This document shows, piece by piece, positions 12,646 through 22,330 of a stretch of DNA of 64,000 nucleotides. The stretch lies in NCBI GenBank assembly GCA_033239005.1, contig BSQZ01000050.1, positions 3,845,001-3,909,000 on the forward strand, given 5' to 3'. The position numbers and the translations under genes were made by a program. Source of the stretch: Lamellibrachia satsuma (Eukaryota > Annelida > Polychaeta > Sabellida > Siboglinidae). Numbering within the stretch: position 1 is the first letter of the stretch; each line of letters begins with the position of its first letter. The notes beneath the pieces are model-generated. The model had not been told where the DNA came from, did no database searches, and was given only the letters and a program-made list of their open reading frames with translations.

Positions 12646-13889
12646 CTTCCAAAAATATTTGTCATTGTACCCAAGTCACTATCTACTGCTGCTGAAAGTT
12701 TGTCCGCGAATACTGCCGCCCCCTTTCCACTTAAATGAAGCCCATCCTTCATGTACATATCAGCCCTCCCAACAAAACTTCCCCATAAATCCACAAATCC
12801 AACTTCATCTTCCCTACATAGCTTCTGGACTAACATGTTAACTGCCATCCCCCGACAATTTCGATATTTGTGACCCCTCCTGCCCATTACAGGTAAAATC
12901 CCTGACAGTATTACCTGCTCAACCCGCGTCTGTTTTAGTGTTCTGACCAACTGCCTATATTTCCTAACTATGGCAGTTGTACCCTCCCTTTCTACGTTAT
13001 TTGTCCCTACGTGTACTAAAACAGATCCACCCTTACCCGAGCCTACGATGTTTTTTACCCACTCAGTTATCGCCTCTATTTTGGCTCCAGGCAAGCAGAC
13101 CACCACATCATCTCCCTTGTTTAAGACTCTGTCGGTCTTCCTAACTATTGAATCTCCCACAAACACCCTTGCTCTCTTCCTCACTCCCTCTATCACTGCT
13201 GCTGAATAACTCTTCCTTTCGATCCCCTCCATCACATTCTGTCCTGACCCCTTCCCTCCTGTGTCCTTCCCTCCTGTCTCCCCCACTTCCCACTCCTTTG
13301 CTCTTGTCTCTCCAACTCCCCTCTCCTTCACTCCGGTTGTTTTCCCTCCCGTCTCCCCCACTCCCTTCTCCTTCCCTCCTGTCTCCGCTACTCCCCTCTC
13401 CTTCACTCCGGTTGTCTTCCCTCCCGTCTTCCCCACTCCCTTCTCCTTCCCTCCTGTCTCCCCTACTCCCCTCTCCTTCACTCCGGTTGTCTTCCCTCCC
13501 GTTCCTTTCCTTCCCATCTCCTTACGTCCTGTCTCCCTACGACCTTTCACCTTCCCTCCTCTCAGCTTCCTCCCAGGCTGAGGTGAGCTCTCCCTAGCAT
13601 CTCTTGTGTCTTTCCCCACTTTATCGTCTACTGTTCCCCCACCGGAACTACTGGCACAACCCCCCTGTTCCCTTCCCACCATTGCCACAACGAGCAGCCT
13701 CAGCTCTTCCAACTCCACCTCTAGTTCCTTCATCTTCGTGCATCCCCTACACTCAAAACTAAAACTATCTGCCTGGACCTCAGCCCAGGACTTCTCGCAC
13801 CCAGACTTGACGAAGTCCACCCAGTTACTGCAACTGCCACAAATTAAGTGCCTTGTGGCCTTTAACTGCCGTTTGCACGGCGCCATCAT
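12627..13889 (-). CDS. CR1-like ORF1 protein with SGNH esterase domain, 420 aa
   Basis: The frame is open from an ATG pair at 13889 to TAG at 12627-12629. Residues 17-50 hold CxxC, a lone Cys, then CxxC, a zinc-finger-like arrangement often seen at the N-terminus of CR1 ORF1 proteins. Residues about 53-72 (KELEVELEELRLL) look coiled-coil. A Gly/Lys/Glu-rich linker follows, with three 25-residue repeats containing VKERGVGETGG. The C-terminal part from about residue 237 has SGNH hydrolase landmarks: GDSIV, HVGTNN and DGLHLSGKG, which correspond to the catalytic Ser block, the Gly/Asn block and the Asp-x-x-His block. In related elements ORF1 binds RNA and the esterase is thought to help the RNP act at membranes or lipids. 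The copy is intact, unlike ORF2, so it may be younger than its lesions suggest or simply lucky. Confidence 0.9.
   Translation of the reverse strand: MMAPCKRQLKATRHLICGSCSNWVDFVKSGCEKSWAEVQADSFSFECRGCTKMKELEVELEELRLLVVAMVGREQGGCASSSGGGTVDDKVGKDTRDARESSPQPGRKLRGGKVKGRRETGRKEMGRKGTGGKTTGVKERGVGETGGKEKGVGKTGGKTTGVKERGVAETGGKEKGVGETGGKTTGVKERGVGETRAKEWEVGETGGKDTGGKGSGQNVMEGIERKSYSAAVIEGVRKRARVFVGDSIVRKTDRVLNKGDDVVVCLPGAKIEAITEWVKNIVGSGKGGSVLVHVGTNNVEREGTTAIVRKYRQLVRTLKQTRVEQVILSGILPVMGRRGHKYRNCRGMAVNMLVQKLCREDEVGFVDLWGSFVGRADMYMKDGLHLSGKGAAVFADKLSAAVDSDLGTMTNIFGSKHSLN
13265..13490 (-). repeat. 75-bp tandem repeat inside ORF1 linker
   Basis: Three units of about 75 bp, each made of related 30-bp parts, encode the KTTGVKERGVGETGG-type linker. 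The plus strand is strongly pyrimidine-rich here. In-frame expansion keeps ORF1 open. Confidence 0.85.
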
Positions 13890-15125
13890 ACAATTTAGTT
13901 TTAATTAGTTTGCTATGTTAGCCTTGAATAAGGCCGTTTTTGTGATCAAAAGAACACTTTACGCTCATATACTTGTTAACTGTGTGCTCTATTAACCTCG
14001 CATGAGAACAAAAAACCTGCCACCTAGCGAATACGGAGAACACTGTGTAACAAAACAACGAAGTCAGTGTGTACTAATTTACGCTAAAATCCTGCTGCTA
14101 ATTCCTTTTTACCGAAAACGTTTACTACAACTATGTCATGTGATCGGCGAGAGGATTGAAGCCAAGCCCATAATCGGCATTGACTCGTACAGTGTTTACC
14201 ATTTTGGATATCTACTATCTTGATCCTTACCAAATCTAACGACTGAAGTCAATTATTTCGATGATTTAAACAAAACTATTATTTTTTATTAACCAGACTG
14301 CGCACATTGCTTCAGCTAGTCACAGACCACACATCTGGACATAAATGAACCGGATTCGCGATGGGCTGAACCATTTGAGAAACCACCTTCAATGTGGTGC
14401 TATTCAATGGTATTACTAACACATGTATTGCGACACACCCGATGTTTCGGCTGTGGGCGGTAGAACCATATAATATATTTACTGGTTTTGTATAAAAAAA
14501 ACTATCTGTTGATCGATGAGAAAATTCTAACGCCAACGTGTTGTTTTCATCCAAAAATAAAAGTTTCAAATAAGATCAATCAAACTACTCGTGTCCGACC
14601 ATTGTTGTTATTTCTGTTTTTCATCGCTAGGCGTTGCTGCGGTCGTCCGCATACGTGCCAACTGTGCAGTGATGCACACCTGCAAGTCTGGTAAGAGAAA
14701 TCCCTACGACCCCCAAACGAACACGTATTTATGTAGCTGGGCCTTTACTTTGGATGACAATCTTGTTCAATTGTATAATCTTGTTAAACTTAGCTCGTTA
14801 CCTATTTGTTAAGCCACATGATTATGGTAGGTAGTACCTATGCGCATGTTGTTAGCAACATATCAAGTGCGCTACCAAAACCGAGTTAATATATGACACT
14901 CCACATATTAACTAATTGAAGTATGCATGTAAATGAAAGAAGTTAATATATTAGTATATATGTTTTATTGCATCTAGCGCATATAGTTATCCGAATAACA
15001 CTGTTAATACTGGTTTGAATGATTCTTAGACTTAATTACGGCGGCATATATTTTCCACATTGACTGCACTAACTTGCAAATATTAGTTTAGCACATTCTA
15101 CCAAATATGTAGTGTCTGTCACAAT
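13890..15125. other. No gene recognised
   Basis: AT-rich sequence upstream of the CR1 ORF1 start. It may include the element's 5' UTR, but the boundary is not visible. Small open frames at 14002-14223, 14312-14569 and 14591-14812 are unrecognised. Confidence 0.5.
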
Positions 15126-15537
15126 GCCTGCAGATTGGCGGGCCTGCTCTCCTCAACCTGCTCTCCTCAACCTAGATTGGCGGGCCTGCTCTCCGCAAAC
15201 TGCTCTCCTCAACTCAGATTGGCAGGCCTGCTCCCCGCAACCTGCTCCCCTCAACCCAGATTGGCAGGCCTACTATCCGCAACCTGCTCTCCTCAACCCA
15301 GATTGACAGGCCTGCTCCCCACAACCTGCTCTCCTCAACCTAGATTGGCGGGCCTGCTCCACGCAACCTGCTCCCCTCAACCCAGATTGGCGGGCCTGCT
15401 CTCCTCAACCCAGATTGGCAGGCCTGCTCCCCGCAACCTGCTCTCCTCAACCCAGATTGGCAGGCCTGCTCCCCGCAACCTGCTCTCCTCAACCTAGATT
15501 GGCGGGCCTGCTCTCCGCAAACTGCTCCTCAACCTGA
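15126..15537. repeat. 42-bp minisatellite, about 10 units
   Basis: Units start AGATTGGCAGGCCTGCTC and continue CGCAACCTGCTC. One unit near 15382 is shortened to about 28 bp by loss of an internal part. Because 42 is divisible by three, a 14-residue repeat is encoded on the plus strand; I regard it as incidental. Confidence 0.92.
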
Positions 15538-15584
15538 TTGCATAGCACTTCCCATAGATGATGCATTGTGTTTAGGTTTGAGCT

Positions 15585-15720
15585 TTGAATCGAACTGTGG
15601 CAACGTGGGATGATCAAACTTGCCAAAGGTCCGAAGCGACCGCAGTTGGATATGAAACCGAGTTCTCTCGACTGAGAGTGCGGCATTCTAACCGGTATAC
15701 TATCGCGTCACACCAAGGAG
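15585..15720 (-). repeat. tRNA-derived SINE head (fragment)
   Basis: The minus strand has an A-box-like GTATACCGGTTAGAATGC and a B-box-like GGTTTCATATCC at tRNA spacing. They are followed by GGCAAGTTTGATCATCCCAC, which resembles GGGCAATTTCGTTCACCCC downstream of the head in the SINE at 44998. It is degenerate and lacks the rest of the body. Confidence 0.5.
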
Positions 15721-15789
15721 CTTATCTTGCTGGAAGCTATAACAATTTGAAAATCAGAAATAAATTGTTCTGTATCATCTATTATAATG

Positions 15790-15960
15790 AAAATTACGAC
15801 GTAATACAGCTCCGACTGTATGACCATATTGTTAGACACCCAGATCGCGTCTCTTATACATTGCTGGACAGAGGATATCAAGGAAAACGACATCGTGGAC
15901 ATCCAACGAGACAGCGGGAGGACTCTAAAGGGTGTAGGAACAAAAACAATTTGTCCGGAA
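15790..15960 (+). pseudogene. Possible non-LTR ORF2 tail (weak)
   Basis: The plus-strand frame reads YDHIVRHPDRVSYTLLDRGY and then QGKRHRGHPTRQREDS. This resembles the RLRWxGHVxR / GKRRRGRPxxRWxD tail of non-LTR retrotransposon ORF2s with several substitutions. No other part of an element is seen, so the call is tentative. Confidence 0.3.
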
Positions 15961-17030
15961 CGAATATATGTTATTTTCTCAGTTCCAACTTGAATCCCCC
16001 CGCGCAGATTGTGCGGCCATAGAAACTCCAGACGCTTAATCCTTTTCTCAGTTTAATAATATTTTTATCGTCGACCAGCGTTAACTTGTGCACCAAGAAG
16101 ATATTTGCAAGAGCTACATATTCAGTGTTACCATAGTGTAACAAATTAGTTTAAGCCAAATATAATTGCCACTTATGTACTCTCTGGAACTTTCTAGCGC
16201 ACGGAATTTCAGTTCGCATCTACACTTGTTACGAACGTGTCAGAGATGTGTCGCTGTTTAAATCACCACCTATCTTAGATAATGTTCCAGTTTTCTCTGA
16301 AATTGCCTCGACTGAAAAAAAACACGACGACGTCTATGCGTTTTTAGCCTCGAGTTGCTAGTTCTTATTTCGTCGGAGCTAAATTACAATGTCTACGGTA
16401 GAAAACCGCAGTGTGTCGAATATAAAATGGCCGCCAGCTCATCGAAGAAGGATTCCAGACCGTGTTGGCCGCAGCACAGACTAACAAACCATGCTGTTTT
16501 GACAACAATGTGTTTCAATCTGCGCATTCGTGTGTGTGTGTGTGTGTGTTGTTATTAAAAGCGAAATCGATATTTGCAGTTTGCATATGTCGAAATATAT
16601 TTGTAGCGTCGGTTTGTGGTTGACTTCGGTCGACATGCGTCAAAGCAATGTGCTTGCAACGGAAAAACCTTGGTTAATCGATAAGTAAATTCGACGTTCC
16701 ATGAAACTCAACGAGACTGCCGTTGGATCAAATTGTCTCCTGGCCTCATCTTCTACGTAATATTTAAATTTAAGGACACATCCGAGAGTCCACCGATATG
16801 TATGCTGGATAATTTCAGAACAATGACGTAACAATTCGCCTGCATGCAGATAGTAATGGTATAAATGAACATATCGGCAGGGTATCGGCGCGCGAGTTTC
16901 TTCTCCATGGACTCCCACTTCCCACGGGTGTTCAGTCCGCACATTTGCCCGGGATTACTTAACATGTCCCAGTGTCACGCATAAAGTCGAGTAGGTATTG
17001 GAAAAAACAGACCATCCAGGTGTGGTGCGT
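15961..17030. other. No gene recognised
   Basis: A short GT run lies at 16530-16549. Otherwise no supportable feature. Confidence 0.5.
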
Positions 17031-17075
17031 GCGTGCGTGTGTGTGTGTGTGTGTGTGCGTGCGTGCGTGCGTGTG

Positions 17076-17109
<34 letters not shown>

Positions 17110-17158
17110 CGTGCGTGTGTGTGTGCGTGCGTGCGTGCGTGCGTGCGTGTGTGTGTGT
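17031..17158. repeat. Compound (GT)n/(GCGT)n microsatellite
   Basis: Alternating blocks of GT and GCGT repeats over about 128 bp. His/Thr-rich frames on the minus strand are repeat artefacts. Confidence 0.95.
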
Positions 17159-17533
17159 AAAGCGCTTTGCAACTTCATAGAAACATCTACCCTTACCTGA
17201 TTCATTAGTACGTGCAAATATAGAAAGCATTTGCGAAACAATCGCAGAAACAACATGGTTTGCTACGCAAGTATGTCGCCCGAAGGGAAACGAGCAAACG
17301 TGTGAAAAGTGTTGCGTGACTGAGTGGCATAGCAGTTCTGGCATTGCCTGTGGAAACTAGACGCTTCCTCGCGTACACGTAAACACGCACGCATCTCGTA
17401 TGTGCAAGAAATCAATATTCGGCCTATTGTAAAACTGCTTTGACGATCTTTTAACACACAACAGTGCACTATCGGCGGTCGAAGAAATATACCCGGGGGA
17501 GGGGGTCACTCAATACGGTGTACCATGGGTTTA
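17159..17533. other. No gene recognised
   Basis: Flank of the MULE-like element. No supportable feature. Confidence 0.5.
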
Positions 17534-18244
17534 AGGGCAAAATCCCCTCGGACATAACCCCCCCCGGACTCAATCCCCCGCGGACAAGTGCCCCTCCCCG
17601 GACATAATCCCCCTAAATGACAACTAGGACAAAATCCCCCCTCACATAACTAAAAAGTATGACACGGAGAATAAGTAATAATCTTTATCTGCAGTTGTCA
17701 ATATTTAGTTACATGTCTTTATGAATGAGTGGCAATGTCGTCACACTCACACCGAATACAGTTCTTTTTCTTAGCTTTTTTGGTGCGAACGTACCCATTA
17801 TAGCACAACTTATTTCTACCGTTGTTACTCTTTATGGCCTCCAGGTCGATGACTCAAAAATGCTACAAAGGCTTTTACATTTATAGGTACCCCTCTGTAG
17901 ACAATAGCCTTTCATTTTAATACTGCCATGACACCTATAGCAACCTGGGTAAACAGTATGGAGCGATGTGGGTAACTTGGTTATGGTGAATAGTGCTGAT
18001 TATGGGTACAGTCTATGTATGAACTGAGCGGCTTTTCGTTTCCTCATCTTAACAACAGTCCAATCAAGAATTACAAGGCAATGCACAATACATTGAAGAA
18101 TAAAAATAATTATATAAAAACAATAAGAAATAAGAATTGTAACGTGTGTGATGATGATTGTGTCCTAGTTGCCACTTATGTCGTGGGTTTATGTCCGGGG
18201 GGGGGGTTGTCTGGGGATTGCGTCCGGTGGGAGTTTATTCCCTC
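17534..18244 (-). mobile_element. MULE-like element with long, subrepeat-rich inverted ends
   Basis: The left end (17534-17650) and the reverse complement of the right end (18138-18244) are related. Both contain several copies of a GGACATAATCCCC-type subunit, and both then run into CAACTAGGACA followed by AATC and CAC. The centre encodes a FLYWCH-like zinc finger remnant on the minus strand. FLYWCH domains are commonly carried by Mutator-like elements, which also tend to have long inverted ends, so I infer a non-autonomous MULE derivative of about 710 bp. I could not find a convincing 8-10 bp target-site duplication. Confidence 0.55.
17719..17853 (-). pseudogene. FLYWCH-type zinc finger remnant
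   Basis: A 44-codon minus-strand frame bounded by stops at both ends reads VIDLEAIKSNNGRNKLCYNG, then YVRTKKAKKK and CIRCECDD. This matches the first half of a FLYWCH domain: an Ile-rich strand, a GR-x-KL motif, an NGY motif, then a basic loop and a W/I-R-C strand. The canonical Trp before the Arg-Cys is Ile here, and the second Cys and His ligands are not clear. It is a fossil fragment inside the inverted-repeat element. Confidence 0.5.
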
Positions 18245-18351
18245 GATGCATTGCCAGTATACCATTCTTGAGAATCGATCTAACCGAGGCACCCTAACAC
18301 GTTTTCTACCAGAAAGATACCCTTTAACGTTGACCGGACTGAAATATAAAC

Positions 18352-18748
18352 ACTTGGACGGGTGTAACACTTGGACGGGAGTGACACTAGGACGGGAGTG
18401 ACACTTGGACGGGAGTGACACTTTGACGGGAGTAACACTTGGACGGGAGTCACACTTGGACGGGGGTGACACTTGGACGGGAGTGACACTTGGACGGGAG
18501 TCACACACTTGGACGGGAGTGACACTTGGACGGGAGTCACACTTGGACGGGAGTGACTCTTGGACAGGAGTGACACTTTGACAGGAGTAACACTTGGACG
18601 GGAGTCACACTTGGACGGGGGTGACACTTGGACGGGAGTAACACTTGGACGGGTGTCACACTTGGACGGGGGTGACACTTGGACGGAAGTAACACTTGGA
18701 CGGGTGTCACGCTTGGACGGGTGTCACACTTGGACGGGAGTCACACAC
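18352..18748. repeat. 17-bp minisatellite, about 23 units
   Basis: The unit is GACACTTGGACGGGAGT. Variants (CACACTTGGACGG, GTAACACTTGG) are intermixed. It lies about 100 bp right of the MULE-like element. Confidence 0.92.
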
Positions 18749-18827
18749 CAGAAATGCCAAGTAGAAAATAAACTGAAAATCGGGAGTTATTAATGTCCAT
18801 GTGCGTTCAACTGTAAACATTGCGTTT

Positions 18828-18975
18828 GGGGCAAGTTGTTACAGCTGTACTGGATTAAGTTGTTACAACTGTACTGGATTAAGTTGTTACAACTGAACTG
18901 GATTAAGTTGTTTCAACTATGCTGAATTACGTTATTTTAACTGTACTGGATTCAGTTGCTTCAACTGTAACAACG
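18828..18975. repeat. 24-bp repeat with GTTGTTACAACTGTACTGG core, about 6 units
   Basis: It starts GGGGCAAGTTGTTACAG and repeats every 24 bp, becoming more degenerate to the right. The first unit resembles the terminus of the small inverted-repeat element at 22807 (GGGGCTAGTTGTTACAG), so the array may have grown from such a terminus. Confidence 0.75.
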
Positions 18976-19528
18976 CTTACACCGATGGCTCAGCCACGGA
19001 TTTGCAGGGGCGGATCTAGGATTTGATTAACGGGGGGGGGGGGGGCAAACTTGCATGGGGTCGGAGGAATGTATTTACTATTCTTGAAATGGTGTATTCC
19101 AGGGCATTTCGTGGAGAGAGCATGCTCAGGTGGACGATTTGCAAACCACCATGGATAATTGTATCATCATATTAATTAAACAAAGAAAGCAAAATCAGAT
19201 CAAAGAACACGCTGAACCGTTCAGTGTATCTGTGTAGTGCACGTATATGTATAGTTAGTGTGCATCAATCAGTAGAGGTTCAATTAGCCCTCGGAGGATT
19301 AATGAAAAACATTACTTTTTTGTGCTACCTATTGTTCTTGTCAATAATTGCTTGGATGTCGAGTTTGATGTCCTTGTGTACATGAAGTAGCACCGACGTA
19401 TAGAGGCGATCCTGGTGTATAGGGCTCCGTGTAACGGTTTCCACCAGTGTTAGAATTAGCACTTTCCACTCCAGCACTTGTGACCGATATTAGCGTCAGC
19501 AAGTGAACAATGCGGAAAACATTTGGGA

Positions 19529-19795
19529 ACATGGAGCTGGATGTTGAACATGGCGCTGGATGTTGAACATGGAGCTGGATGTTAAACATGGAGCTGGATG
19601 TTAAACATGGAGCTGGATGTTGAACATGGAGCTGGATGTTGAACATGGAGCTGGATGTTGAACATGGAGCTGGATGTTGAACATGGAGCAGGATGTTGAA
19701 CATGGAGCTGGATGTTGAACATGGAGCTGGATGTTGAACATGGAGCTGGATGTTCAACATGGAGCAGGATGTTGAACATGGAGCTGGAAGTTGCA
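19529..19795. repeat. 19-bp minisatellite in hAT copy 1 (about 14 units)
   Basis: The unit AACATGGAGCTGGATGTTG interrupts the transposase frame just before the dimerisation motif. Confidence 0.93.
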
Positions 19796-19799
19796 TTCA

Positions 19800-19987
19800 G
19801 AAGAGTAGATACGTCTGCAATTACGTGGATATCTATAGTTTTAAGACATACAACTACAATGCCATAGTTGTGTTAATTCCGAGTGTTTTGCGAATCCGAT
19901 AAAGGTATTCCAAACTCAAATGCTAATCGTCGATAAATGGACCAACCGTATCAGAACTGCTTCACTGTAACTGTATTCACGTTTCTT
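19800..19987 (+). repeat. Dispersed repeat, copy 2, inserted in hAT copy 1
   Basis: Homologous to 5474-5640. hAT copy 2 lacks it: at 21390-21400 the sequence passes directly from the satellite end (TTGCATT) to TGTTTAAAGTACATT. This makes copy 2 an empty-site comparison. Confidence 0.75.
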
Positions 19988-21027
19988 GTTTTAAGTACAT
20001 TATGTAGCTTTGTTTCTTCTGACAAATCCCATTTTTTCTTCCACAGTCTGACTTCAGCTGACATGGACGCTGGAGATGGCAGGTCGTGGCCATATCATTC
20101 TTGGAGGTCGGTTATGTTAGAATATTTATCAGCTGGCCTAAGTTACAGGGTAGCAACGTCAGACCTAGCATGGCTTTCCTTGTAATCGCGCAGAATCTCA
20201 TGTCAAATTCATGGAGAAGGTGGCCTAGAAATGGTAGGAATACAAAGAGTCGCCAGTATATTTATGGGGCGTCTGCTTCCACGTGTTGACCATCTCTCTC
20301 TCGTCGACTTATACATCTCACTGTACTCCGCATCAGCAATTTGTCTGATATCGACAATGATGTCCTTTACCCGAGTGCCTTCTTCGTAGGCATGGAGAAC
20401 ATCCTGCGTAGAACCATGGGACGGCTTGCTGATGTCTATGGTTCACTCAAACATGCATCGATTCACTTGGAACGCAACAATGAAAGCAGAGCTTGAGATC
20501 GCGCAAACTAGGCCAAAAAACGTCCGTCATTGTTTTTGAACAACTTGCATGGGGTCGGAGGAATGTATTTACTATTCTTGAAATGGTGTATTCCCGGGCA
20601 TTTCGTGGTGAGAGCATGCTCAGGTGGACGATTTGCAAACCACCATGGATAATTGTATCATCATATTAATTAAACAAACAAAGCAAAATCAGATCAAAGA
20701 TTACGTTGAACCGTTCAATGTATTAGTGTATAGTACGTATGTGTATAGTTAGTGTGCATCACTCAGTAGAAGTTCAATTAGCCCTCGGAGTGTTAATGAA
20801 AACATTATTTTTGTTGTGCTACCTGTTGTTTTTGTCAATAATTGCTTGGATGTCGAGTTTGATGTCCTTGTGTACATGAAGTATAGCACCGACTTATTGA
20901 GGCGATCCTGGAGTATAGGGCTCCGTGTAACGGTTTCCACCAGTGTGGGTGCAGAATTAGCACCCTCCACTCCAGCACTTGTCACCGATATTAGCATCAG
21001 CAAGTGAAAAATGCGAAAAATATTTGG

Positions 21028-21391
21028 GAACATGGAGCTGGATGTTGAACATGGAGCTGGATGTTGAACATGGAGCTGGATGTTGAACATGGAGCTGGAT
21101 GTTGAACATGGAGCTGGATGTTGAACATGGAGCTGGATGTTGAACATGGAGCAGGATGTTGAACATGGAGCTGGATGTTCAACATGGAGCTGGATGTTGA
21201 ACATGGAGCTGGATGTTCAACATGGAGCAGGATGTTGAACATGGAGCTGGATGTTGAACATGGAGCTGGATGTTGAACATGGAGATGGATGTTGAACATG
21301 GAGATGGATGTTGAACATGGAGCAGCATGTTGAACATGGAGCTGGATGTTGAACATGGAGCTGGATGTTGAACATGGAGCTGGATGTTGCA
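21028..21391. repeat. 19-bp minisatellite in hAT copy 2 (about 19 units)
   Basis: Same unit and position as in copy 1, with more copies. Some units carry TTCAAC, GATGG or GCAGC variants. Confidence 0.93.
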
Positions 21392-21646
21392 TTTATTGTT
21401 TAAAGTACATTATGGAGCTTTGTTTCTTCTGACAAATCCCATTTTTTCTTCCACAGTCTGACTTCAGCTGACATGGACGCTGGAGATGGCAGGTCGTGGC
21501 CATATCATTCTTGGAGGTCGGTTATGCTAGCATTTATCAGCTGGCCTAAGTTTCTGGGCAGCAACGTCAGGCCTCGCATGGCTTTCCTTGTAATCGCGCA
21601 GAATCTCGTGTCAAATTCTTGGACAAGGTGGTCTAGAAATGGTAGG

Positions 21647-21692
21647 AATACAAAGAGTCGCCAGAATAAATATACTGGCGACTCTTTGTATT
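21647..21692. repeat. Perfect 18-bp hairpin inside hAT copy 2
   Basis: The left arm AATACAAAGAGTCGCCAG (21647-21664) and right arm 21675-21692 are exact reverse complements with a 10-nt loop. Copy 1 has only the left arm followed by TATATTTATGGGG. The right arm is a reverse-complement copy of the left arm and its neighbour, as produced by template switching. Confidence 0.9.
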
Positions 21693-22330
21693 GGGGCGTC
21701 TGCCTCCACGTGTTGACCATCTGTGTCGTCGTCTTGTACATCTCACTGTACTCCGCATCTGCAATTTGTCTGATATCGACACTCTTGTCCTTTACCTGGG
21801 TGCCTTCTTCGTAGGCACGGAGAACATCCTGCGTAGAACCCTGGGACGACACGCATCGATTCACTTGGCATGCAATTATGAAAGCAGAGCTTGAGATCGC
21901 GCAAACTAGGCCAAAAGCGTCCGTCATTGTTTTGAGCTCCATTTGTTGCTCTCTTTGTTCGAAATTACAGTCAGGGAATCAAGGATGGCTTCATACATTT
22001 CACGAAACTCCTCCATTGTAGCGTGCCGTTCCACCCGCCTTGTTTCACACAGTATCTTCACCTTTCACCCACTTCTTTCAATCCTTCACGCTTCCTTTTG
22101 ATGTTAATCTCTTCTGTAGATTGTAGATCTGTCGTCGGCGTTGTCTCTTGGGCGAGTATATGAAAACTGTAGCTGGGGTTTGCAGGGTAGACGTCGTGTT
22201 TGTACTTCATAGTGCCAAATTCAGCATGTGGTAATAGTGTGCTCTCAGCTTAATTAAAGTTTTAAAATATTTTGTCAAGCAAAACGGGGGAGCGTCCCCG
22301 ACGCCCCCTCTGGACCAGTGCCTGGATTTG

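Larger units (their letters stand above)
9669..13889 (-). mobile_element. CR1-like non-LTR retrotransposon, nearly full length
   Basis: The minus strand reads ORF1 (zinc-finger-like N-terminus, repeat linker, SGNH esterase), then ORF2 (apurinic-type endonuclease and reverse transcriptase), then a 3' UTR of about 90 bp. This layout is typical of the CR1/L2 group. The 3' end is placed at 9669 because a second copy at 39972-40444 shares homology up to the same point. There the second copy carries tandem ATCTTG-containing decamers, possibly the short terminal repeats that replace poly(A) in CR1 elements. The 5' limit is uncertain: the ORF1 start is at 13889 and any 5' UTR to the right was not delimited. 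I found no target-site duplication. ORF2 lesions show this copy is immobile. Confidence 0.93.
19325..20535 (-). pseudogene. hAT transposase C-terminal region, copy 1
   Basis: Tandem duplicate of copy 2 with the same order of segments: the dimerisation part FPNVFRIVHLLTLISV at 19440-19530, a 19-bp minisatellite at 19529-19795, a 187-bp insertion at 19800-19987 absent from copy 2, then DLPSPASMSAEVR and the upstream blocks to 20520. It is more frameshifted than copy 2. The junction with copy 2 lies near 20535, where TGTTTTTGAAC joins AACTTGCATGGGG. Confidence 0.75.
20819..22090 (-). pseudogene. hAT transposase C-terminal region, copy 2 (more complete)
   Basis: Reading right to left, frames encode LCETRRVERH and EEFREMYEAILDSL (the TRWVERH region), then after a 1-bp shift MTDAFGLVCAISS, QGSTQDVLRAYEEG and DIRQIADAEYSEMYK. 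FLPFLDHLVQEFDTRF follows, and then DLQE, a TGA where Trp is expected, and YGHDLPSPASMSAEVRLWKK. After the minisatellite comes the hAT dimerisation motif FPNIFRIFHLL and TSAGVEGANSA. In the family this end forms the catalytic Glu region and dimer interface. Nonsense codons, shifts and the 364-bp satellite rule out function. Confidence 0.8.
19005..22324 (-). mobile_element. hAT-family DNA transposon with internally duplicated 3' half
   Basis: The left end reads CAGGGGCGGATCTAGG followed by a 14-G run. The right end reads CCTCTGGACCAGTGCCTG preceded by GGGAGCGTCCCCGACGCCCC, which is hAT-like. The heptamer GGATTTG occurs at both borders (18998-19004 and 22324-22330), compatible with a near-perfect 8-bp target duplication. 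Inside, minus-strand transposase remnants match the C-terminal half of hAT transposases of the THAP12/PRKRIR-like type. A block of about 1.4-1.5 kb is present twice in tandem (19046-20535 and 20536-21940). Full-length hAT elements are about 3-4 kb, but here much of the length is duplication and the N-terminal coding region is missing or unrecognisable. Confidence 0.8.

Noticed and set aside
21470..21500. Host exon start suggested by a splice-acceptor-like TTTTTTCTTCCACAG at 21440-21455 and 20030-20045
   Set aside because: The sequence is the complement of hAT transposase codons (KKKWDLSEE region) on the other strand and is present in both hAT duplicates.
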